This document shows, in pieces, positions 7,733-16,305 of a stretch of DNA of 53,461 nt. Position 1 is the first letter of the stretch. Each line of letters starts with the position of its first letter. The notes under the pieces were generated by a model. It did no database searches. It saw nothing but the letters and a program-made list of their open reading frames with translations, and was not told the DNA's origin. The stretch lies in contig JAFUFW010000030.1 of assembly GCA_017469685.1 (NCBI GenBank), positions 1 through 53,461 on the forward strand, in the 5' to 3' direction. The position numbers and the translations under genes were made by a program. This stretch comes from Bacteroidaceae bacterium. GTDB lineage: Bacteria; Bacteroidota; Bacteroidia; Bacteroidales; Bacteroidaceae.

Positions 7733-10522
7733 ATGGATGATAAAGTTGTGATGCAGGAAGGCATAACTCATCACTTGAACCGCATGTATCAGGACTGGTT
7801 CCTGGACTATGCTTCCTATGTTATACTTGAGCGCGCCGTGCCCCATATCAGCGACGGCTTCAAACCTGTGCAGCGCCGAATACTGCACTCGATGAAGCGT
7901 ATGGACGACGGACGCTACAACAAGGTTGCAAACATCGTGGGCCATACCATGCAGTTCCACCCCCACGGCGACGCCAGCATCAAGGACGCCCTCGTACAGT
8001 TAGGCCAGAAAGAGTTGCTCATCGACTGCCAGGGCAACTGGGGCAACATCCTCACTGGCGACGATGCTGCTGCAGGTCGTTACATAGAGGCTCGTCTTTC
8101 AAAGTTTGCCCTTGACGTGGTCTTCAACCCGAAGACTACGGAGTGGAAACTTTCATACGACGGTCGCAACAAGGAGCCTATCACGCTGCCGGTGAAGTTT
8201 CCGTTGCTTCTTGCTCAAGGTGCTGAAGGCATTGCCGTAGGTCTGTCGTCTAAGATCCTGCCTCACAATCTCAATGAACTGTGCGATGCCGCAATAGCCT
8301 ATCTCCACGACGAGCCCTTCCAGCTGTTTCCCGATTTCCCTACAGGTGGAAGTATCGACGTCTCGAAATACAACGACGGACAGCGAGGCGGCACCGTCCG
8401 CGTGCGCGCTAAGATTGAGAAGCGCGACCAGAAGACCCTCGCCATCACCGAGATTCCTTTCGGCAAGACAACTGGTTCGCCGCAGAAGCCATCGCAGTTC
8501 ATCGACAGCATCCTGAAGGCTGCAGAGAAGGGTAAGATTAAGGTCCGCAAGGTCGAGGATATGACGGCCGCAGGTGTCGAGATCCTCATCCATCTGATGC
8601 CGGGCGCTTCGTCCGATAAGACCATCGACGCCCTCTATGCCTGCACTGACTGCGAAGTGTCAATCTCGCCCAACTGTTGCGTTATCGACGACAATAAGCC
8701 TTGTTTCCTCACTATCTCCGAGGTGCTTCGCCGCTCAGTCGACAACACCAAGGAGCTCCTGCGCAAGGAATTGCTCATTCGCCGTGGCGAACTGATGGAA
8801 GCCCTTCACTTTGCTTCCCTCGAGCGCATCTTCATCGAGGAGCGCATCTATAAAGGCAAGCCTTTCGAGAACGCTAACTCCACTGACGATTTGTGCAACT
8901 ATATCGACGAGCGCCTGACCCCATTCTATCCTCAGTTTGTGCGCGAGGTTACGAAGGACGACATACTTCGTCTTCTCGAGATAAAGATGCAACGGATTGC
9001 CAAGTTCAGCAAGGATAAGGCCGACGAAGCCATAGCACGCATGAAGGCAGAGATAGCCGAGATCGACCGCGATCTGGCAAACATGGTTGAAGTGACGGCC
9101 AACTGGTTCCGTTTCATTCAGGACAAGTACGGAAAGGACCATCCGAGGCTTACTGAGATTCGCAACTTCGACTCCATTGAAGCATCGAAGGTCGTAGAGG
9201 CCAATCAGAAACTTTACATCAACCGCGACGAGGGCTTCATTGGAACAAGCCTGAAGAAGGATGAGTTCGTGTGCAACTGTTCTGACCTCGACGATGTTAT
9301 CATCTTCTACAAGGACGGCACCTACAAGGTTATCCGCATAGGCGAGAAAGTGTTTGTGGGCGAGACAGAGCGCTCGAAAGCCGAGAAGCGCAAATGCCAG
9401 ATTATTCATGTGGCCATCTTCAAGAAAAGCGACACGCGCACCATCTACAACGCCGTCTATCGCGACGGTCGCGACGGGGCTTACTATATCAAGCGTTTCA
9501 ACGTAACCAGCATCACTCGCGACCGCGAGTACGACCTCACCCGAGGCCGGCCAGGCAGCCGGGTGGCTTATTTCACCGCCAATCCCAACGGTGAGGCAGA
9601 GGTCGTGAAGGTAAGCCTCAAGCCCAACCCGAAACTCAAACGCACCTCCTTCGACAAGGACTTCAGTGAGATTCTGATCAAAGGTCGAGCCTCTATGGGC
9701 AACCTTCTCACGAAGCTCGACGTAGAGCGCATCGGCCTCAAAAGCCACGGCAGCTCAACGCTCGGAGGCCGCAAGGTGTGGTTTGACTGGGACGTAAAGC
9801 GCCTCAACTACGACGAGCATGGGCAGTACCTGGGAGAATTCCTAAGCGAAGAGACAATACTTGTGATCCTTGCCAATGGTGAGTTCTACACAACAAACTT
9901 CGACCTCAACAACCACTACGAGCCCAATATCCTCCGTATTGAGAAGTACCAGCCAGAGAAAGTGTGGACGGCAGCCCTCTTCGATGCCGACCAGGGTTTC
10001 CCCTACCTCAAGCGTTTTGCATTAGAGGCCACAGCCCGCCATCAGAACTTCCTCGGCGAGAATGCTGATAGCCGCCTGCTTCTGCTCTCCGATACCGTCT
10101 TCCCGCGGCTGCTCGTGACTTACGCCGCTCCCGACGATTTCCGCGATCCGCTCGAGATAGATGCCGAGCAGTTTATCGGACAGAAGAGTTTCAAGGCCAA
10201 AGGCAAGCGCATAACAACCCTCGCACTCGCTACAATCGAAGAACTCGAGCCAACAAGGGTGCCGGAGGAACATGTAGAGCCTGAAGTTACGGCCGGGCCG
10301 GAGGAGCAGAGTAGTGCCGTTGCCTCAGAAGCGGATGAGGCCCCCTCAAGCATAGCTGTGGACGACGCGAAGACAGCGGAGCCACAGCCACATTATGAGG
10401 AGGGAGAATCGGAAGAACCGCAAGCAGAGAAGCCCTCAGAGCTTGCTCCAGAACCAGCAGGCGACGAAACCCCTCCCTCAAACTTTGACCCGGAAACAGG
10501 CCAGCTAAGCCTCTTCGACTGA
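7733..10522 (+). CDS. parC: DNA topoisomerase IV subunit A
   Basis: 929-aa type IIA topoisomerase A subunit: decatenates replicated chromosomes together with ParE. The N-terminal breakage-reunion domain is clear ('ISDGFKPVQRRILHSM', 'QFHPHGDASIKDAL', 'GRYIEARLSKFAL'), with catalytic Tyr117. Residues about 500-820 are the C-terminal propeller, which lacks a gyrase-type GQRGG box, favouring ParC over GyrA. Residues about 835-922 are a Glu/Pro/Ala-rich, probably disordered linker, and the protein ends GQLSLFD. QLSLF is an exact match to the bacterial sliding-clamp-binding consensus QL[S/D]LF (see findings). It starts 6 nt after the BNR_4 gene without its own visible promoter, and its stop shares one base with the next start (TGATG). 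Confidence 0.95.
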   Translation: MDDKVVMQEGITHHLNRMYQDWFLDYASYVILERAVPHISDGFKPVQRRILHSMKRMDDGRYNKVANIVGHTMQFHPHGDASIKDALVQLGQKELLIDCQGNWGNILTGDDAAAGRYIEARLSKFALDVVFNPKTTEWKLSYDGRNKEPITLPVKFPLLLAQGAEGIAVGLSSKILPHNLNELCDAAIAYLHDEPFQLFPDFPTGGSIDVSKYNDGQRGGTVRVRAKIEKRDQKTLAITEIPFGKTTGSPQKPSQFIDSILKAAEKGKIKVRKVEDMTAAGVEILIHLMPGASSDKTIDALYACTDCEVSISPNCCVIDDNKPCFLTISEVLRRSVDNTKELLRKELLIRRGELMEALHFASLERIFIEERIYKGKPFENANSTDDLCNYIDERLTPFYPQFVREVTKDDILRLLEIKMQRIAKFSKDKADEAIARMKAEIAEIDRDLANMVEVTANWFRFIQDKYGKDHPRLTEIRNFDSIEASKVVEANQKLYINRDEGFIGTSLKKDEFVCNCSDLDDVIIFYKDGTYKVIRIGEKVFVGETERSKAEKRKCQIIHVAIFKKSDTRTIYNAVYRDGRDGAYYIKRFNVTSITRDREYDLTRGRPGSRVAYFTANPNGEAEVVKVSLKPNPKLKRTSFDKDFSEILIKGRASMGNLLTKLDVERIGLKSHGSSTLGGRKVWFDWDVKRLNYDEHGQYLGEFLSEETILVILANGEFYTTNFDLNNHYEPNILRIEKYQPEKVWTAALFDADQGFPYLKRFALEATARHQNFLGENADSRLLLLSDTVFPRLLVTYAAPDDFRDPLEIDAEQFIGQKSFKAKGKRITTLALATIEELEPTRVPEEHVEPEVTAGPEEQSSAVASEADEAPSSIAVDDAKTAEPQPHYEEGESEEPQAEKPSELAPEPAGDETPPSNFDPETGQLSLFD

Positions 10523-11358
10523 TGAAGCACCTCGCATCCACACTCTTGTTAAGCCTCCTTTGCGGTGTTGCAGCAGCACAGGCTCCCACCGCCCATGCCA
10601 ATCTCTTTGGCATGGGGCGCGTCCGACAGCTTGACACCTATCTCTCGCCCTTCGAGTATCGTGGCCCTCAACTCTTCTATGTTAACGAGAGTGAGCGGCC
10701 TACGGCACTTATGCATCAGCGAGTGCAGTTCCAAAGCACCCTGCAACTCGATTTCTCGTCTGCAAAGCCCGCTTCAGAGAAAGCCACCTATCTGGGAGGC
10801 AATATCACCTATTCCGCCGCCTGGCACTACCGCTTCCTTGGCTTGCCCATGGATTCCTTGCCTTCGGACTGCCATTCGCGTTTCTCGCTCTTAGCCGGTC
10901 CGCAGCTTGAGGCTGCTACGGGTGGACTCTACAATACCCGCAACGGCAACAACCCGGCTCAGGCCTATCTTGCCGCGCACCTCGCAGCTTCGGTGCAGGC
11001 AGGCTACACTTTCCGCCTGCGCCGCACAGCTGTCCGTCTGCGCGACCAGCTTGATGTGCCCCTCATTGGAGCCATGTTCAGCCCCGCCTACGGGCAGAGC
11101 TACTACGAAATCTTCTCGCTTGAGCAGTCCGACCATAACGTCTGCGCCACACATCCCTTCAATGCCCCGTCACTGCGCAACCAGCTCTCCGTGGATATCG
11201 CCTTACGCTACGCCACGATGCGCTTAAGCTACCTCACCGACATCCGCCAGAGCCACGTCAATAGCCTGCGCCGCCATGCCTATTCACAGGCGTTCATGAT
11301 AGGTTGGGTGCGTAATGTCCGCATCCTGCCGCCGTTGCGTTATGAGAATAATAGATAA
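10522..11358 (+). CDS. DUF3316-family secreted/outer-membrane protein
   Basis: 278 aa with a signal peptide (1-19, ends GVAAAQ) and an all-beta pattern of alternating aromatic strands, consistent with a small outer-membrane barrel. It resembles DUF3316, a Bacteroidetes family without known function; 'YYEIFSL' and a final strand rich in Tyr/Arg are typical. The ATG overlaps the parC stop by one base, so it is translationally coupled to parC, an arrangement I cannot explain functionally. A strong bidirectional terminator follows 15 nt after the stop, so this ends the transcription unit. Confidence 0.7.
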   Translation: MKHLASTLLLSLLCGVAAAQAPTAHANLFGMGRVRQLDTYLSPFEYRGPQLFYVNESERPTALMHQRVQFQSTLQLDFSSAKPASEKATYLGGNITYSAAWHYRFLGLPMDSLPSDCHSRFSLLAGPQLEAATGGLYNTRNGNNPAQAYLAAHLAASVQAGYTFRLRRTAVRLRDQLDVPLIGAMFSPAYGQSYYEIFSLEQSDHNVCATHPFNAPSLRNQLSVDIALRYATMRLSYLTDIRQSHVNSLRRHAYSQAFMIGWVRNVRILPPLRYENNR

Positions 11359-11373
11359 AACGAGTGCTTTCAG

Positions 11374-11418
11374 AAAAAGCCGCCACTATTCAAATGCGAA
11401 TGGTGGCGGCTTTTTTTA
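11374..11418. terminator. Bidirectional rho-independent terminator
   Basis: 8-bp GC stem GCCGCCAC/GTGGCGGC (11379-11386 with 11403-11410) flanked by A5 on the left and T7 on the right. It lies between the convergent DUF3316 and S41 protease genes and overlaps the protease stop codon, so it can end both transcripts. Confidence 0.9.
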
Positions 11419-12438
11419 TTCTGCCAGCAGTTGTCGTGCCCGCTCGATGAGGGTGTCGTAGCCATGGGCTGCATCGGCCTCGTCAAGGCTGACGTAAATG
11501 TCAGGCTCTATTCCGAACTCTATCTGCCGCTTCTCTGCATCGAACATGGGGCAGGCCGAGAAGCGCACGGCCCAACCGCCTGGCAACTCGCTCGAGAATG
11601 GCAGACCGGAGCCCCCGCCAGTCTGGTCGCCGAGGATGGTGATGCGTGGCAGGCCTTTCACGTCGCGCACGAAGACATTTGTGGCGCTGTAGCAACTGCG
11701 GTTAGTGAGCACTATAGCCCGCTTCATCCAGCGCACACCTTTCGACGGTTCCAGGTACTGCTCCTTTGGCTTCGAGAAGGCATTGTGGCCCTTGCCAGTC
11801 TTATGGCACATATAACCCACCAGGCGACGCTCGTCAGTGAAGCGTGCTGCAAGAGTCTCGGCGTTGGTGAGGTTGCCGCCGCTGTTGTCGCGGAGGTCAA
11901 GTATCAGGCCGTTGGCCGAGCGCAGATAGTGCATCACCTCGTCAAGATTCCCCTCGCCGATACCGTTGGAGAAACTGCTGCAGACGACGTAGGCTATGTT
12001 GTCGTCGAGGAAACGGTATCGCAGGCCCGAAGCAATCTTGTAGTCAGTGCCGAGATATGCATCGCGCAGGTCGGCGCGGTAATTCGAAGGGAAGTCCTCG
12101 TGCCACGACCAATTGCGTCCGATGTCGGCAGACGAGTATAGGTTGACGTGCCCGTCGCGAAGTTCCGATAGCATGGCCGCCAGCACTTCGAAGAGCTGGT
12201 AGCGGTCCATCTTCTCGCTAATGCGAGAGCGGTAGCGGCTGTGCACCTCGTCCCAGTCCACGCCTAACGTCTGGCGCTTATAGTCGAGGAAGCAGTAGTG
12301 CTCGTCGATAATAGTCCACAGCGCTTCGAAATTGCCCTCGGGGGTGTCTTCAAACGACTCTTCGCTCACGCAACCTGCAAGCAGCGGCAGCGTGAGGGCA
12401 ACAATCAAGCCTCGTATAATTGAGCATAATCTCGGCAT
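11416..12438 (-). CDS. S41-family peptidase lipoprotein
   Basis: 340-aa lipoprotein protease of the S41 (C-terminal processing/tricorn-like) family. Start chosen at 12438 because the reading frame further upstream runs into tRNA-Val; from here there is a clean lipoprotein signal (IVALTLPLLAGC, Cys23). Family motifs: 'LRDGHVNLY' (His97), 'LILDLRDNSGGN' at about 178-189 and the nucleophile Ser251 in 'NRSCYSATN'. The Lys usually found about 25 residues after the Ser in CtpA-type members is not seen; 'GDQTGGGSG' stands there, fitting the tricorn-like subgroup. It probably acts on peptides in the periplasm or at the surface. It lies 39 nt downstream of tRNA-Val on the same strand and is probably read from the tRNA promoter. 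Confidence 0.85.
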   Translation of the reverse strand: MPRLCSIIRGLIVALTLPLLAGCVSEESFEDTPEGNFEALWTIIDEHYCFLDYKRQTLGVDWDEVHSRYRSRISEKMDRYQLFEVLAAMLSELRDGHVNLYSSADIGRNWSWHEDFPSNYRADLRDAYLGTDYKIASGLRYRFLDDNIAYVVCSSFSNGIGEGNLDEVMHYLRSANGLILDLRDNSGGNLTNAETLAARFTDERRLVGYMCHKTGKGHNAFSKPKEQYLEPSKGVRWMKRAIVLTNRSCYSATNVFVRDVKGLPRITILGDQTGGGSGLPFSSELPGGWAVRFSACPMFDAEKRQIEFGIEPDIYVSLDEADAAHGYDTLIERARQLLAE

Positions 12439-12477
12439 AGCTAATAAAAAAGGGCAGACTATGCTGCCCACATTCTG

Positions 12478-12551
12478 TGTCGACACTTGGACTCGAACCA
12501 AGGACCCCCACCATGTCAAGGTGATACTCTAACCAGCTGAGCTATGCCGAC
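12478..12551 (-). tRNA. tRNA-Val (GAC)
   Basis: Reverse-strand cloverleaf: acceptor GTCGGCA/TGTCGAC with discriminator A, D-arm 'AGCTCAGCTGGTTAGAG', anticodon stem CACC/GGTG around TTGACAT (anticodon GAC), T-loop TTCGAGT. CCA is not encoded. Confidence 0.96.
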
Positions 12552-12586
12552 AATCTTTTGTCAAGGGCTAATAACGTGCTGTTTTG

Positions 12587-12668
12587 TACGCCTGATAGGA
12601 CTCGAACCTACACGCCTCGCGGCACCAGATCCTAAGTCTGGCGTGTCTACCAATTCCACCACAAGCGC
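12587..12668 (-). tRNA. tRNA-Leu (TAG)
   Basis: Reverse-strand class II tRNA with 'GTGGTGGAATTGGTAGACA' D region, anticodon stem CCAGA/TCTGG around CTTAGGA (anticodon TAG), a variable arm, T-loop TTCGAGT and discriminator A. The first acceptor pair is G:U. It lies 35 nt upstream of tRNA-Val on the same strand; the two share a promoter. Confidence 0.95.
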
Positions 12669-12713
12669 GCAACCGAGCGGCTTCGTGACATACAATTAGC
12701 CTTTTTGACGGCG

Positions 12714-12744
12714 CAAAGGTACGCAAACTCTCTGAACTGACAAA
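12714..12744 (-). promoter_or_regulatory. Promoter for tRNA-Leu/tRNA-Val
   Basis: Bacteroidetes -7 box TACCTTTG (12721-12714) with TTTG at 12744-12741, 19 nt upstream. Transcription would begin about 40 nt before tRNA-Leu. Confidence 0.75.
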
Positions 12745-12910
12745 TAAAAAAACCGAAAAAATGCATACTCTTGCCACTTTTTACTGGAAAAAGAGAACTA
12801 ATCTCGCTTATTTGACCAGGTGGCGCTTCGGATTCTACAAAGTAGTGAACGTCTTTTCCCGAAGATATTGTGGCCGTCAAACCTGTAAAGGACTATCGAA
12901 GTCGGGGCCA

Positions 12911-14074
12911 TTATTCTGCGAGTGGACGGTAGTAGAGGGCTTGGTGGTCGGGGATGAGCTCGGGGTGGAGGATGGCCACGAGGTCGCGCAGGAGGCGGTC
13001 GGGGTGAAAAGGTGTCTCTTCGTAGAAATGGTTGTGGGCGAGGTCGCAGGCCCAGATGTTGCGGTCGGTGAATGGGCGGAAGTGGGTGTAGGGTTGGTAG
13101 TCAGAGGCCAGCTGCGCGTATGTGAGGGGCTGTGCGTTGTTGTAGCGCAGAAGCCAGATGTCGGCATCCTCAGCCTCGTCGAGCACACGCTCGAAGGTCA
13201 GAGCTGTGCTGCCCTGTCCTCGGAGCGAGCGGAAGATGTAGTCGGCACCGGCATCGGCATACATCATGCCCATGGTGCTCTCGCCGCAAGGCACGAACCA
13301 CTGGGCGCCATAGAGCATCTCCGTTAGCAGGCGGGGCCTCTTGGAGGCTGTGGCGGCAAGGGCTTTCAGTTCGAGATAATTCTGCTCTACGGCGTGGAAT
13401 ATGCTGTCGGCTTTCTCCTGTGCCCCGAACAGTTCGGCATAGAAGCGAATCCATTCGGCACGGGCGAGGGGCGATGTCTCCATATACTCTGCACACTCTA
13501 TGATGGGTATGCCCAGGCGCTCCACGCGACCGTAGCCGCCGCTGTGCTCGAAGGGCGTGAGCAGCAGCACGTCTGGTGTCACGTCCATGATGGCCTCAAT
13601 GTTGGGGTTCATGCCGTTGCCGAAGTCGGTGATGCGTCCGGCTGCCAGTCCCTCGGTTACGGCTGGCAGGTCGATATACTGTTTCTCGCAGACGCCGCTG
13701 ATGGCGGAGGCTACGCCGAGCTCGTCCAAGAGCCCGCAGTGGACAGCGGTAGCTACGCCGGCAGAGCGGACGGGAACCTTCACCAATGAATAATTAAAAG
13801 TGAAAAGTGAAAAATCTGTCTGTGCGGTGTCCGCCGCAAGGACGTAGCGATGCAGGACTTGGGTCGTGTCCCACGGGTTGCGGAGCGTCCATACGGAGTA
13901 GCCTTCGCCGCGTTCGCAGGTGATGTTGGTAGCGTAGCGAAGAGGTTCGGCCGAGAGGGCCGTCGCCGTCTTTCCGCTTCGATTGCAGGAGCCGGCGAGG
14001 AGTCCGAAGAAAATGGATAGTTGCAATAGAATTGCTACTGAAATGACGGGACGTCGTTTGTTCTTTATTGTCAT
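12911..14074 (-). CDS. btuF: Vitamin B12 periplasmic binding protein, BtuF-like
   Basis: 387-aa cobalamin/siderophore-type substrate-binding protein (two-lobed PBP fold with a long linker helix). An N-terminal export signal ends at 'LLAGSC', an imperfect lipobox. Lobe 1 includes 'PVRSAGVATAVHCGLLDELGVASAISGVCE' type sequence and 'PDVLLLTPFEHSGGYG'; lobe 2 carries 'RPRLLTEMLYGAQWFVPCGES' type sequence. It hands B12 to a BtuCD permease, which is not encoded here. It is the last gene of the B12 uptake operon, 61 nt after btuB. An AT-rich repeat at 13789-13815 is translated in frame as 'DFSLFTFNYSLVK', a stretch that looks foreign to the family (see findings). Confidence 0.85.
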   Translation of the reverse strand: MTIKNKRRPVISVAILLQLSIFFGLLAGSCNRSGKTATALSAEPLRYATNITCERGEGYSVWTLRNPWDTTQVLHRYVLAADTAQTDFSLFTFNYSLVKVPVRSAGVATAVHCGLLDELGVASAISGVCEKQYIDLPAVTEGLAAGRITDFGNGMNPNIEAIMDVTPDVLLLTPFEHSGGYGRVERLGIPIIECAEYMETSPLARAEWIRFYAELFGAQEKADSIFHAVEQNYLELKALAATASKRPRLLTEMLYGAQWFVPCGESTMGMMYADAGADYIFRSLRGQGSTALTFERVLDEAEDADIWLLRYNNAQPLTYAQLASDYQPYTHFRPFTDRNIWACDLAHNHFYEETPFHPDRLLRDLVAILHPELIPDHQALYYRPLAE

Positions 14075-14135
14075 ATCTCTTTTTCATTTTCTATGCTGTT
14101 TCCAGCATCGCTTTCGTGGATGATGGAGGAGGATG

Positions 14136-16295
14136 CTAATACTTCACCTCCAGGAATAATTCGAAGTGGCGACCGGCCATGGGGCGTGAGAGGACGGTGA
14201 CGTACTCCGAGCCGAGAAGGTTGTAGACGACGCCTTTGAGTGAGGTCTGGCAACGACGCCAGCGGAACTGTCTCTCAAGGGTCAGGTCGCTCATGTAGTA
14301 GGGTTTTAGTCGCCCTGTGATGCGGCTGACGTCGTTGCTGGTAGTGGTGAAGCGCTCGCTGTAGGCGTGCCATTGGTAGGTAAGCATCCACGTTCGCCAG
14401 CCGAGGCGTGCGGAGAGGTTGGCGGAGTGGCGCGGCACGTAGACGAGCTGTTTGCCGTAGGACGTGTCGGCAGCGTCGAGCTCGCGGCTGCGGTTGATGC
14501 TGGGCGTATATGCATAGTTGGTGTTGAGCGCGAGCGTCCATTGGCGCGGCAGCTGAAGGGTGGCGTCAAGGGTAAGCTCGGTGCCGTAGTTGTGTACGCG
14601 CTTGAGGTTGGACGGCTGCCAGTAGCCTTTGGCGTTGGGAGTCCACTGGATCCAGTCGGTGATATAGGAGTCGAAGACCGAGAGGTTGGCGTGGAGGGAG
14701 AAAGTGGGGTCAGGACCCTCCCAGCTGGTTTGGGCGCTATTGCTGGGGCGGGGGATGCTGTTGCGATAACTGAATTCGAGGCCGCCGTCGTAGGTGAAGC
14801 CGCGCTCGGGCTTGAGGTCGGGGTTACCTCCAGGGCGGAAGTAGAGGTCGTCCATAGTGGGGTAGCGGTAGTTGCGCGCAACAGAGGTCTTGAAGATGAG
14901 GGAAGAGAAGTTGCCACCCCTCATTCTTCCTCTTTTCTCTTCTCCCCTTGCTCTTCTCTCTATCAGCTTGTATTCGCCGAAGAAGGCGGGGATGAGCGGC
15001 ACGAGGTCGCGCCCGTAAAGCTCCTCACGCAGAATGGTGGAGAGTGCGAGGCGAGGCGTGGGGCGGTACTTGGCCGAGAGGCTGAGGGCTGTCTCGAGGC
15101 GTCCGCGGTTGTAGTTGTCGCCTATGTGGAAAGGACTGCGGTCGTGGCTTCGGACATGGTTATAGGCAAAGCCGAGGTCGGCCGTAAGCAGCCAGTCGGC
15201 GGCAGGCATATAGTCGGCCTTGGCCTGAAGGAAGCCTTGCTGGCTATAGCTCTGCGATGCGGTGATGACGTTCTTCTCGGCGGCGTTGGAGGACTCTGCG
15301 GATGAACCGCCGAGGGCGGGACTGGGGGAGGCCGTCGCTGAGGGGCGGGTGGTGAAGTAGTCGTAGGCTATGTCCTGATAGGTATAGCCGGCGCGGGTGT
15401 TGACCGACCATCGGGGACCGAAGGCTCGCTGATAGGAGAGGGCGCTGCGGATGGCGTTCTGGAGTTGTTCGTTGGTGAAGTCGGCATCGTCGCGGTAGTC
15501 GACGCTCAGGAAAGGCAGTCCTCGCAAGCTGTGAGTGTACCAAAATGAAGCTGCGAGCGTGCCTCCGGCGGCGGGGTGATAAAAGAAATCCTGCAGGGCG
15601 TGCAGGTCGTGGAAGTAACCGCTGCGGTTGCGTTCGGTGGGGTGGTAGGAGCGTATGATGCTGCCGTCGGCGTCGCGGACGTCGACTTTCTTGTCGTAGT
15701 TGGTATAGCGGAAGTCGTTGCGGCTGGTGGCGTAAGCAATGCGAGTGCTGCTCTGCCAGCGGCGGGCGCCGTAAGTCATGCGCATAAACTGGTCGAAGGT
15801 CTTGAACGACCCCACGCCTTGAATGTACTGCAGGCCGAGGCCCGCAACGTCTGTCGGCTGTGTGCTCAGGTCTACGGCTCCGCCCAGCCCGCCTCCCGTC
15901 AGCGTCAGCGAGGAAGCTCCGTGCAGGAGGTTGGCTTGGTCGATGAAGAAAGCTGGTATGGTGCTGAAATCTACCGTGCCGAGCATGGGCGAGTTTATCC
16001 TCAGTCCGTTCCAAAGCACCTGGGTGTGGCTGGGCGAAGTGCCTCGGAACTCAGCCGTAGACTCGGTGGCGCGTCCATAGCTCTTTATGAAGAGAGGTGA
16101 ATGTTGGGTGAGGATGTCAGACATCGAATGGGCGATGTTCTGGTGGAGGACGAGCGTGTCGAGTGTTGTCTGCTGGAGGCCTGTCTGACTGAGGCGGCGA
16201 TGTGCGGTGACTGAAATCTCATGCATCAAGCTGTCTCTCTGCGCATGGCATGCGCAGGAAAGGAAGAACACGATTATGTAAGCAAAAGATTTCAA
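14136..16295 (-). CDS. btuB: TonB-dependent vitamin B12 outer-membrane receptor, BtuB-like
   Basis: 719-aa TonB-dependent transporter. Signal peptide 1-18 (ends CHAQ), then a TonB-box region (about 25-32, 'MHEISVTA'), plug domain (about 45-160: 'LWNGLRINSPMLGTVDFSTI', 'LTLTGGGLGGAVDLST') and a 22-strand barrel ending in an aromatic residue (EVKY). BtuB imports cobalamin across the outer membrane using TonB energy. The start codon is TTG: an in-frame stop lies two codons upstream and the next Met would cut off the signal peptide. Two loop segments (near 15290-15350 and 14906-14965) have low-complexity sequence such as 'RRARGEEKRGRMRGGNF' and look like later insertions. It lies 10 nt after the PKD lipoprotein gene in the riboswitch-controlled operon. 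Confidence 0.88.
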   Translation of the reverse strand: MKSFAYIIVFFLSCACHAQRDSLMHEISVTAHRRLSQTGLQQTTLDTLVLHQNIAHSMSDILTQHSPLFIKSYGRATESTAEFRGTSPSHTQVLWNGLRINSPMLGTVDFSTIPAFFIDQANLLHGASSLTLTGGGLGGAVDLSTQPTDVAGLGLQYIQGVGSFKTFDQFMRMTYGARRWQSSTRIAYATSRNDFRYTNYDKKVDVRDADGSIIRSYHPTERNRSGYFHDLHALQDFFYHPAAGGTLAASFWYTHSLRGLPFLSVDYRDDADFTNEQLQNAIRSALSYQRAFGPRWSVNTRAGYTYQDIAYDYFTTRPSATASPSPALGGSSAESSNAAEKNVITASQSYSQQGFLQAKADYMPAADWLLTADLGFAYNHVRSHDRSPFHIGDNYNRGRLETALSLSAKYRPTPRLALSTILREELYGRDLVPLIPAFFGEYKLIERRARGEEKRGRMRGGNFSSLIFKTSVARNYRYPTMDDLYFRPGGNPDLKPERGFTYDGGLEFSYRNSIPRPSNSAQTSWEGPDPTFSLHANLSVFDSYITDWIQWTPNAKGYWQPSNLKRVHNYGTELTLDATLQLPRQWTLALNTNYAYTPSINRSRELDAADTSYGKQLVYVPRHSANLSARLGWRTWMLTYQWHAYSERFTTTSNDVSRITGRLKPYYMSDLTLERQFRWRRCQTSLKGVVYNLLGSEYVTVLSRPMAGRHFELFLEVKY

Positions 16296-16305
16296 TTTTC
16301 AGTCC

